From NCBI GenBank assembly GCA_030017475.1, contig JASEIO010000049.1:1-9669 (forward strand): a stretch of 9,669 bases of DNA. Reading direction: 5' to 3'. Below are positions 1 to 5,592 of this stretch, piece after piece; position 1 is the stretch's first letter, and every line of letters starts with the position of its first letter. The position numbers were made by a program, and so were the translations under genes. The notes under the pieces were generated by a model that ran no database searches, had not been told where the DNA came from, and worked only from the letters and a program-made list of their open reading frames with translations. The stretch is from a bacterium. GTDB lineage: Bacteria > UBA9089 > JASEIO01.

Positions 1-9
1 AAATATTGT

Positions 10-38
10 TTGACAATTATTACAAGACTGGATACCAT
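10..38 (+). promoter_or_regulatory. Possible second upstream promoter
   Basis: TTGACA at 10-15 is followed after 17 bases by TACCAT at 33-38, a 4/6 match to the -10 consensus. It points toward the PorV-like gene and would give a leader of roughly 90 bases. It is weaker than the promoter at 74-103. In AT-rich DNA such matches arise by chance, so this is tentative. Confidence 0.3.
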
Positions 39-73
39 GTGCCTATGCCAGCCAAGAAACTTCTCTAAATTGG

Positions 74-103
74 TTGACATTTTTAAATATCATATAGTAA
101 AAT
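74..103 (+). promoter_or_regulatory. Sigma-70-type promoter upstream of the PorV-like gene
   Basis: A perfect -35 box TTGACA lies at 74-79 and a 5/6 -10 box TAAAAT at 98-103, with an 18-base spacer. This would place the transcription start near 109-112, leaving a leader of a little over 20 bases before the ATG at 134. It is the best promoter-like sequence in the window and the only one backed by gene position. It also decides the start of the first gene, because an ATG at 104 would sit upstream of the transcript. Confidence 0.6.
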
Positions 104-133
104 ATGTGTCAAATATATAACATAAATAAAGTT

Positions 134-1039
134 ATGAAAAAAAGTTTATTTCTCTATTTATCGATTATATTCCTTCTGGCTGGAAGGGCTTCATTTGCGA
201 CTAAAGGAGATGGTGGTTTACCTTGTTATTTCTTAAATTTAGGTGCAGGGGCAAGAGCTTTAGGAACTGGAAGGGCATTTGTAGCTTTGTCAGATGATGT
301 ATCGGCTATCTATTGGAATCCAGCAGGACTGTCACAATTGACGAGAAAGGGGGCATCCTTCATGCACGCTATCCTTTTTGAGGATACAAGATACAATTTC
401 ATTGGTTATGCCCATCCTACATATAGCCCCTTAAATTTTGGTTTAGGATTAATCCAACTTGCTTCATCAGGATATGAAGAAAGGGATATCTTTAACCTTC
501 CAGGCGGAACCATCTCAGATCAAAATAATGCCTTTCTTCTTTCAATTAGCTATCGACTTTCTGAAGGATTTTCTTTAGGGACTACTGGTAAGGTAATTAA
601 CAAAAGATGTGATGATATCAACACTTCGAGTTATGGTCTTACCCTCTCTTTCCTTTATGGATTAAATTATTCATTAAGTTTTGGATTGAATCTTCAGAAT
701 GTAATCCCTGTAAGATTAAAAAGAGAGGAGTTGACAGATGCCACTCCTCTAAATGTGAAATTTGGTTTAGCCTATAAGATGAATGATTTCATCATCCTAT
801 TATTAGATGTAGATAAATCAGAAGATCGCTCATTTAAATTCCATGGTGGTTTGGAATTTTGGATCTCAGAGGAAAGGTTTGCATTAAGGATTGGATATGA
901 CCAATCTAATCTTACCTTTGGAATCGGGGTAAGATTAAAAGATTTCCAGATCGATTATGCAGTTATAGATCAAGATTTGGGTTTAAGTCACAGAATCTCT
1001 ATTTCAATAGAATTTGGTAGTATGATATTAAAAAGGTGA
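134..1039 (+). CDS. PorV/PorQ-family outer-membrane beta-barrel protein
   Basis: The 301-residue product (from ATG 134) begins with a signal peptide: MKK, a hydrophobic stretch SLFLYLSIIFLLAG, and a plausible cleavage after ASFA at residue 22. Residues 36-67 carry the family signature: 'GAGARALGTGRAFVALSDD' followed by 'IYWNPAGL'. The rest is alternating short beta-strands and turns with a charged/aromatic pattern, as in a 14-strand FadL-like barrel. Proteins of this PorV/PorQ/UPF0164 group sit in the outer membrane, and PorV acts in type IX secretion as a shuttle for cargo carrying a C-terminal signal. An ATG at 104 is in frame and would add ten residues, but it overlaps the promoter and puts a charged, non-signal tail before MKK, so 134 is preferred. 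The Shine-Dalgarno is weak. The next gene, which carries a sorting-type C-terminal domain, follows after 7 bases. The family call is firm; the secretion role is inferred. Confidence 0.8.
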   Translation: MKKSLFLYLSIIFLLAGRASFATKGDGGLPCYFLNLGAGARALGTGRAFVALSDDVSAIYWNPAGLSQLTRKGASFMHAILFEDTRYNFIGYAHPTYSPLNFGLGLIQLASSGYEERDIFNLPGGTISDQNNAFLLSISYRLSEGFSLGTTGKVINKRCDDINTSSYGLTLSFLYGLNYSLSFGLNLQNVIPVRLKREELTDATPLNVKFGLAYKMNDFIILLLDVDKSEDRSFKFHGGLEFWISEERFALRIGYDQSNLTFGIGVRLKDFQIDYAVIDQDLGLSHRISISIEFGSMILKR

Positions 1040-1046
1040 GGTAAAG

Positions 1047-2564
1047 ATGATAAAGGATAAAAGAATGATTCTAATAGGATTAATCTTTCTATCTTTAGTA
1101 GTAGAAGTAGAGAGTAAACCCAGGAATATTCATGTAACCTTGGCAAAAGACCCAAGAAATACTGTGGTTGTAACATGGCAAACTGATTCTTCTGTTAAAA
1201 CTGGAATTGTAGAATATGGGCTCACTTCATCCTATGGTTCATCGGTAAGAAGTACAACTCACACCTATCAAGATGATAAAAATAAAATACATACTATCCA
1301 TGATGCTCGCCTTACTGGATTAATATCTGGTCAGAGATATCATTATAGGTGTGGAAATAGTAGTGATGGATGGAGCGGTGATCGAACATTTATTACTACA
1401 CCTGAAGAGGGAGCTACTTTTACCTTTTGCGTAGTGGGAGATACTCGAGCTGGATCTGGAAATAGGCAATATGAAAGATGGGGTAAAATTGCTGAGAAGA
1501 TAAGTAATCATGATATAGCCTTTTTTATCGTGAATGGCGATCTGGTTAATAAAGCCAACACTCAGGAGGAGTGGGATCTATGGTTCGAAAAAGGGGAGCC
1601 TTTATTTAGTAAGTTTCCCATAATGCCTATTGTAGGAGAGCATGATAAAAGCTCAGAAGGAAGAGGATCTATCTGTTATCAAAGTCAGTTTCTACTTCCT
1701 GATAATGGAGAATGGTATTCCTTTGATTATGGAGATGCCCATTTTATAGGCCTAAATCCATTTATGGAGCAAGATTACGCAACAAAAGAAAGGGAATGGC
1801 TAGATAAAGATTTAAATGGGACAAAAAAAAGGTGGAAGTTTGTCTATACTCATGGCCTATTTTTTAATATCTGTAAGAACAAGGTGCCAAACACTTACTT
1901 AAGAATACATTGGGGTACGCTATTTGATAAACATAAAGTGGATATAGTCTTTAACTCTCATGCCCACGCTTATGGGAGATCATATCCAATAGAGTGCGAT
2001 GAGAATGATAGAAAGAATTTTTTTATTAAAGAAAGTTACGATGAAGGTCGTTGTTATATAATTACTGGAGGAGGTGGTGCGGAGACTTACCCTATACTAC
2101 CACCCGATGAGTTGCGAGAGAATGGAATAGAGAAGGCTTTGGAAATCCATCATTTTGTTCTTGTTACAGTTTCCAGTAATAGCTTACATATGGAGGCAAA
2201 GGACATCAATGGTAACACCATTGATAGTTTGGACATGTTTAAAGGTTCTTTAATCCCTGATTCAGCCAAAGTAATCTATGGAGTCAGTAATTACCCAAAT
2301 CCATTTATTGCTAATCGTGAAGTAACAAAGATATGCTATGGGCTAAAAGAAGCGAGTGATGTAGTGATAAAAATCTATGATCTGATTGGAAAACTTGTCT
2401 GGGCGTATGAAGCTAAAGCTGGAGAAGAGGGTGGAAGGAAAGGATTAAATAGAGTTTCTTGGAATGGCAAGAATGAAGAAGGAAATTGGGTTTCAGCCGG
2501 GGGGTATATCTGTAAGATTGAAGCACGGGAGGAGAAGGTAATAAGAAAGATCCTTGTAAAATAG
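1047..2564 (+). CDS. Secreted purple acid phosphatase-like metallophosphoesterase with C-terminal Ig/sorting domain
   Basis: This 505-residue exported enzyme has a signal peptide (1-23, KDKR then a hydrophobic core, cleavage near VES). A fibronectin-III domain at about 26-118 carries the purple-acid-phosphatase pattern 'VVTWQTD...VEYG...GLISGQRYHYRCG'. A calcineurin-like phosphoesterase domain at about 124-380 shows GDTR (D132), NGDLV (D165), GEHD (H199), YTHG (H269) and NSHAHAYGRS (H305, H307), plus the 'ITGGGGAE' element common in this family. Residues 411-505 form a FlgD-Ig/T9SS-type C-terminal domain with 'SNYPNPF', 'IKIYDLIGKLVW', 'SWNGKNEEGNWVSAGGY' and a short basic tail. The expected activity is phosphomonoester or phosphodiester hydrolysis outside the cell or at its surface. 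The usual GNH(E/D) metal-ligand Asn is Glu198 here, so activity should not be assumed. GAGGT at 1038-1042, overlapping the previous stop, supports the ATG at 1047 and co-expression with the PorV-like gene. Confidence 0.82.
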   Translation: MIKDKRMILIGLIFLSLVVEVESKPRNIHVTLAKDPRNTVVVTWQTDSSVKTGIVEYGLTSSYGSSVRSTTHTYQDDKNKIHTIHDARLTGLISGQRYHYRCGNSSDGWSGDRTFITTPEEGATFTFCVVGDTRAGSGNRQYERWGKIAEKISNHDIAFFIVNGDLVNKANTQEEWDLWFEKGEPLFSKFPIMPIVGEHDKSSEGRGSICYQSQFLLPDNGEWYSFDYGDAHFIGLNPFMEQDYATKEREWLDKDLNGTKKRWKFVYTHGLFFNICKNKVPNTYLRIHWGTLFDKHKVDIVFNSHAHAYGRSYPIECDENDRKNFFIKESYDEGRCYIITGGGGAETYPILPPDELRENGIEKALEIHHFVLVTVSSNSLHMEAKDINGNTIDSLDMFKGSLIPDSAKVIYGVSNYPNPFIANREVTKICYGLKEASDVVIKIYDLIGKLVWAYEAKAGEEGGRKGLNRVSWNGKNEEGNWVSAGGYICKIEAREEKVIRKILVK

Positions 2565-2664
2565 ATAAGTAAAATATCAAGATTTATTTTTGTGCTATAT
2601 TTTGAAAAAGTTGATAGGTGCCAAATTTAAGCTAAAGAATAGAATCTAAGATGGGTAGATAATC

Positions 2665-3609
2665 GTGAATAAAAAAAGGATCTTATCAGAGGAAGCTTTT
2701 CAAAAAAGGATAAATCAAATCCTTGACCTCATTGAGTCAAAAGGATGGGATGAAAGTAAACAATTTCTTTTATTAGAATTTCCAGAAATATATAAAAAAA
2801 TATTTGATCCCTTTAAGGCAGATTGGCTTTATCTTCTTCCAATATCTGAGATGGACACTGTTTTAAATTTAGAGAGTGGATGGAATTCTCTGTCTTTTCT
2901 TTTAGCAAGGGTTTGTAAATCTGTCTTTTCTATTGATACCGTATTTGAAAGGATTAAGTTTATAAATCTTCGAATAAGGCATGAAAAGGTCTTAAATCTC
3001 TCACCCATTATGGGAGATATTCTTAATCTTCCTTTTTCACCTTCTTCATTTAACCTAATTGTAATGGATGGTGGATTGAAACAGATTGGCACTTTAGATG
3101 TAGAAAATGATCCATTAGAGGTACAAAAAAATCTTTTGCGCCAGATTTTTGATTTGTTGAAAGAGGAAGGTTATCTATACTTGAGAATGGAGAATAGATA
3201 TAAAATAGATTTTATTTTAAGGGGAAAAGATTCAAGTGGGCTACAATTTATAAACTTAATGCCTAGAACAATAGCAAATTTGTATACCAAGATTATTAAA
3301 GGTGAACCCTATAGAGCATATGTTCACTCCTATTTTGGATATCGAAGACTATTAAGGGAGGCTGGTTTTAAAAACATTCAATTCTATGCACCTATCCCAA
3401 GTTATAGTAGTCCTATTTTTATTATTCCTTTAGACAAAAGAAATATCTCTACCTACTTTTTTAAGTATATCCTAAGCAGACAATCGATTAAATGGAAAAT
3501 TATGGTTTTTTTAGCCCGAGTAGGGGCATCAATAGGTATTTATCCTTATATTACTCCTTATTTTATCATAATTGCCAAAAAATCTTCTTATGGTTTAGGA
3601 AGGCAATGA
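2665..3609 (+). CDS. Class I SAM-dependent methyltransferase of a polysaccharide locus
   Basis: This 314-residue protein has a helical N-terminus (1-60) followed by a Rossmann-type methyltransferase core. A motif I-like strand and loop is at 66-80 (VLNLESGWNSLS), an acidic end of strand 2 at D91, 'GDILNLPFSPSSFNLIVM' at 117-134, and 'LLKEEGYLYLRMENRY' at 164-179. The second half matches the pattern of methyltransferases found in exopolysaccharide clusters: ENRY, a G-D-S-G-L-x-F-x-x-L-M-PR stretch (187-201), 'GYRRLLREAGF' (225-235) and 'YAPIPSYSSPIFIIPL' (241-256). Motif I keeps only one clear glycine, so it is divergent. The C-terminus (about 265-305) is hydrophobic and may associate with the membrane. 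The start is GTG, with a weak GGGT upstream. The stop overlaps the ATG of a 21-codon micro-ORF (ATGA). The acceptor is not predictable; sugar or small-molecule methylation is inferred from context. Confidence 0.72.
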   Translation: MNKKRILSEEAFQKRINQILDLIESKGWDESKQFLLLEFPEIYKKIFDPFKADWLYLLPISEMDTVLNLESGWNSLSFLLARVCKSVFSIDTVFERIKFINLRIRHEKVLNLSPIMGDILNLPFSPSSFNLIVMDGGLKQIGTLDVENDPLEVQKNLLRQIFDLLKEEGYLYLRMENRYKIDFILRGKDSSGLQFINLMPRTIANLYTKIIKGEPYRAYVHSYFGYRRLLREAGFKNIQFYAPIPSYSSPIFIIPLDKRNISTYFFKYILSRQSIKWKIMVFLARVGASIGIYPYITPYFIIIAKKSSYGLGRQ

Positions 3610-3671
3610 TCTCAGAACTTGAGTATTTTAAGGCATCGGATTTTCAAAGAGAGACAGGTTGGGGTGATTAA
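3606..3671 (+). CDS. Micro-ORF of 21 codons between methyltransferase and broken kinase
   Basis: An ATG overlaps the stop of the methyltransferase gene (ATGA, 3606-3609) and reads 21 codons (MISELEYFK...RETGWGD) to a TAA at 3669-3671, which directly abuts the TTG start of the HprK-like remnant. I recognise no family. It could be a translational-coupling leader, a gene remnant, or the extended N-terminus of the kinase in a decayed state. It has no Shine-Dalgarno of its own beyond coupling. Whether it is really translated is uncertain. Confidence 0.25.
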   Translation: MISELEYFKASDFQRETGWGD

Positions 3672-3977
3672 TTGAAGGAAACTGTTTCAATTGAATCTCA
3701 AGGTGTTAAGCTAAGGTTTGATTCTAACTGTTCTAAGGTCATTGAATATGTTAAGAATCATTTTGGTGAGTTAATCAAGCAGGAATTAGACGATTATGAT
3801 ATAATCATGTCGTTTGAATGGATTAATAAAACATCATCAAAAGGAAACCTAAACAGATTTGATGATATAATTGATTTGGATAAAATTAGTAGGAGAATCC
3901 TGATTGGGTCTGATCAAATCATTAGGAGAACAGTGCCTGAATTTCCTGGGTTGCAAATGAGATCTATTATTCCTTGA
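3672..3977 (+). pseudogene. N-terminal fragment of the HprK-like kinase
   Basis: This is a 101-codon reading frame from TTG 3672, preceded by GGGGTGA at 3661-3667 as a possible ribosome binding site. It corresponds to the non-catalytic N-terminal part of HprK-related kinases: acidic alpha/beta sequence, then 'ISRRILIGSDQIIRRTVPEFPGLQM'. It ends at TGA 3975-3977 just where the frame of the next fragment takes over. No P-loop is present, so alone it cannot be a kinase. Confidence 0.5.
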
Positions 3978-4072
3978 TGTATTATTTAATCTATTACCCG
4001 ATCTTTTGGTATCTGGAATATAGAAGAAATATATTTCTTATGCATGGAGCTGCCTTCATTTACAATTGCTGA
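3977..4072 (+). pseudogene. Middle fragment ('HGAA' strand) of the HprK-like kinase
   Basis: A 31-codon frame opens at ATG 3977, overlapping the TGA of the N-terminal fragment, and ends at TGA 4070-4072. It reads 'YYLIYYPIFWYLEYRRN' and then 'MHGAAFIYN'. A hydrophobic helix followed by H-G/A-A is what precedes the Walker A loop in HprK-like proteins. The open frame extends upstream past the ATG to at least about 3953, so the shift probably happened within 3945-3977 rather than at the ATG itself. This piece is too short to be listed by most gene callers. Confidence 0.45.
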
Positions 4073-4373
4073 AGCTGAACCAGTAGCCTTATTTATCCCT
4101 AAATTTTCTAAAGAAACTCACATTAAAACGATATCAAAATCTGAGTGCTTAGAAAGGATTTTGGCATTTAATGAACTTGCTCTTGAGATTCAAGGATATT
4201 CGAGATATGCTGCAGTTCTGAATCTTCTATGGGCTAAAGAAGGACTCTTAAAAAGTAGATTAGAAAGTTTGGAAGCATTGCTGAATAAAGTCCGATGCTA
4301 TGAATTGGGAATTAAACCAGGTGAAGATTTACAATCGGTTGTGGACAAAACAGTCTACAAGATTATAAAATAG
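4044..4373 (+). pseudogene. C-terminal fragment of the HprK-like kinase
   Basis: This is a 109-codon frame. Its first residues (MELPSFTI, from 4044) are the out-of-frame reading of the 'HGAA' segment, so the ATG at 4044 is probably not a native start. From about 'AEAEPVALF' onward it looks like the family's C-terminal region: a strand 'PVALFIPKF', 'KTISKSECLERIL', helices, and 'VRCYELGIKPGEDLQSVVD'. It lies in the same frame as the N-terminal fragment. It could still be translated as a small helical protein, but no ribosome binding site is evident. Confidence 0.5.
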
Positions 4374-4374
4374 G

Positions 4375-4509
4375 ATGAGCCAAAGATATAAATTAGAAAG
4401 GAAACACCCTCCTTCCTTCGAAGAAATTACCCATCTTTCAAACGAAGGAAGTGATGAGGTAATTACAGTTCTCTTGAGTGAAATAACATTATTAAACCTA
4501 AAAATATAG
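4375..4509 (+). CDS. Hypothetical 44-residue ORF after the broken kinase
   Basis: ATG 4375 follows the kinase-remnant stop (TAG 4371-4373) by one base and reads 44 codons (MSQRYKLERKHPPSFEEITH... LLSEITLLNLKI) to TAG 4507-4509. The APH-like gene follows after 9 bases, and its AGGAG overlaps this stop. I recognise no family. The tail 'ITLLNLKI' has no known motif. It may be a small native gene, or the remnant of a partner such as the nucleotidyltransferase or PqqD-like genes that can accompany HprK-related kinases, but nothing in the sequence proves either. A 9-bp inverted repeat (4412-4420 with 4443-4451) lies inside it. Confidence 0.3.
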   Translation: MSQRYKLERKHPPSFEEITHLSNEGSDEVITVLLSEITLLNLKI

Positions 4510-4518
4510 GAGAAGATA

Positions 4519-5502
4519 ATGATTCAGGAGTTAAATTCTCTTATTCTTAAAGATTGGTATGACCTACCGATCGATAGAAAGAGACCTTCATCCCTATCTT
4601 CTATTCAGATAAGTGGAAGGCATGTAGATTTTGGTAAAATACTTTTATTAATCTTTGCAGAAGGTGATAGAATGCCATTATTTTGTGGAAAGGTTTCACG
4701 AAATAGTATCTCAAAAAGTGAATTTGATTTCATTGAATGTGAGTATAAAAATTTGGTCTTCCTAAATTCCCTAAATTCAAAAATCCTATCAAAGACAATT
4801 CCAAAACCTATTCGCTATATAAATCTAAAAGGTCATTCGATATCATTAGAAACTGCATTTGTGGGGACACCAATGCTAAACACAAAGGGATATCTCTTTA
4901 GAAGGAAGATTATTCAAAGACACTTCACCCTAGCCCTTAATTGGTTATTATGTTTTTATAGAGGAATAGGGATCAACCAGATAAAATTTGGGTCTAAAGA
5001 GATGGATAAACATGTAAACCAACCAATCAACTATTTGAGAAAAATTATACCACTAACCAGGGAAAAACATAACTATTTAACAAAATTTTCTGACCAAGCA
5101 AAAATTTTGCACAATAGATACCTCCCATTAGTACCTATTCATGGGGATTTTACCCCTAATCAGATATTGATTAATAGGGATAATCTTTGTGTAATTGATT
5201 GGGAGTTCTTCCAAAGAGATGGCTTACCTTTTTTTGATTTAATCAACTTTTTGGTAAGCTATGGATTTCTTTCGAATGAGCTATCTAAAAAGAACCGCTA
5301 TTGGTTTGAAGATAGGATGAAAGAACACTTGGTTCAATACTGTAGTGAATTAAATATCGATGAACAATTTTTGAAGATATTCCTTCCGTTATTTTTAATA
5401 AACAAGATTAACCTAAAATATTCACAAAAGAGGGTTGAAAACAATAGAATTATCTCTTTTTTAAAAGATCTCCTATTTCATTTTCTACAAAGAGACTTTT
5501 AG
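4519..5502 (+). CDS. APH/choline-kinase-fold phosphotransferase
   Basis: This 327-residue protein belongs to the aminoglycoside phosphotransferase/protein-kinase-like superfamily. The N-lobe shows 'PLFCGKVSR' (K58, candidate ATP lysine) and 'FDFIECEYKNLVFL' (E75, candidate salt-bridge Glu). The C-lobe has the Brenner motif HGDFTPNQIL at 208-217 (H208, D210 as catalytic base, N214) and the DFG-equivalent IDWEF at 226-230 with metal ligand D227, then 'GLPFFDLINFL'. All key residues are present, so it should be active in ATP-dependent phosphorylation of a small molecule, sugar or lipid. The substrate is unknown. Such proteins recur in exopolysaccharide loci beside the methyltransferase and HprK-like families seen just upstream; drug resistance is not implied. 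AGGAGA at 4508-4513 supports the ATG at 4519. There is no membrane segment, so it is cytoplasmic. Confidence 0.78.
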   Translation: MIQELNSLILKDWYDLPIDRKRPSSLSSIQISGRHVDFGKILLLIFAEGDRMPLFCGKVSRNSISKSEFDFIECEYKNLVFLNSLNSKILSKTIPKPIRYINLKGHSISLETAFVGTPMLNTKGYLFRRKIIQRHFTLALNWLLCFYRGIGINQIKFGSKEMDKHVNQPINYLRKIIPLTREKHNYLTKFSDQAKILHNRYLPLVPIHGDFTPNQILINRDNLCVIDWEFFQRDGLPFFDLINFLVSYGFLSNELSKKNRYWFEDRMKEHLVQYCSELNIDEQFLKIFLPLFLINKINLKYSQKRVENNRIISFLKDLLFHFLQRDF

Positions 5503-5592
5503 AATTCATCTTGGTCTAAATCAATCTTGTAGATAAAACAGGGAAGGATCATGGCTCTTAGGTAATAACCTTTAAAGACAAGAAGGGGAATA

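Larger units (their letters stand above)
3672..4373 (+). pseudogene. Broken HprK-like (HPr kinase/phosphorylase-related) serine kinase
   Basis: Three pieces in two frames together spell an HprK-related kinase without its catalytic core. Piece A (3672-3977) is the N-terminal region ending in 'RRTVPEFPGLQM'. Piece B (frame shifted, about 3956-4072) reads 'YYLIYYPIFWYLEY' and then 'FLMHGAAFIYN', the strand that normally precedes the P-loop. Piece C (about 4060-4373, back in frame A) has 'AEPVALFIPKF', 'ISKSECLERIL' and 'LLNKVRCYELGIKPGEDLQ', as at the C-terminus of this family. No Walker A (GxxGxGK[ST]), catalytic Asp or the following core lies between B and C. The remaining roughly 230 codons compare with about 300 or more in relatives, so about 100 codons appear to be lost at about 4060-4075, in addition to a frameshift at about 3945-3977. 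HprK-related kinases often sit in exopolysaccharide or peptide-modification clusters with an APH-like phosphotransferase, as here. Family assignment comes from pattern memory and is not proven. Confidence 0.62.

Noticed and set aside
104-133. ATG at 104 as the start of the PorV-like gene
   Set aside because: It lies one base after a good -10 box (98-103), so it would precede the transcription start; the ATG at 134 begins a clean signal peptide.
2602-2645. Promoter before the methyltransferase (TTGAAA or TTGATA with AT-rich -10-like sequence)
   Set aside because: No -10 box of adequate match at 16-18 bases spacing; TAGAAT at 2640 is too far from either -35 candidate.
4412-4451. 9-bp inverted repeat (CTTCCTTCG / CGAAGGAAG) as a terminator or attenuator
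   Set aside because: The loop is about 22 bases and no T-tract follows; it lies within a possible small ORF. Too weak to call.
4519-5502. APH-like gene as an antibiotic resistance gene
   Set aside because: It shares the fold and catalytic motifs, but the context is a polysaccharide locus and the superfamily phosphorylates many unrelated substrates.
5556-5578. Short hairpin AGGT-AATA-ACCT upstream of the glycosyltransferase
   Set aside because: Only four base pairs; expected by chance in AT-rich intergenic DNA.
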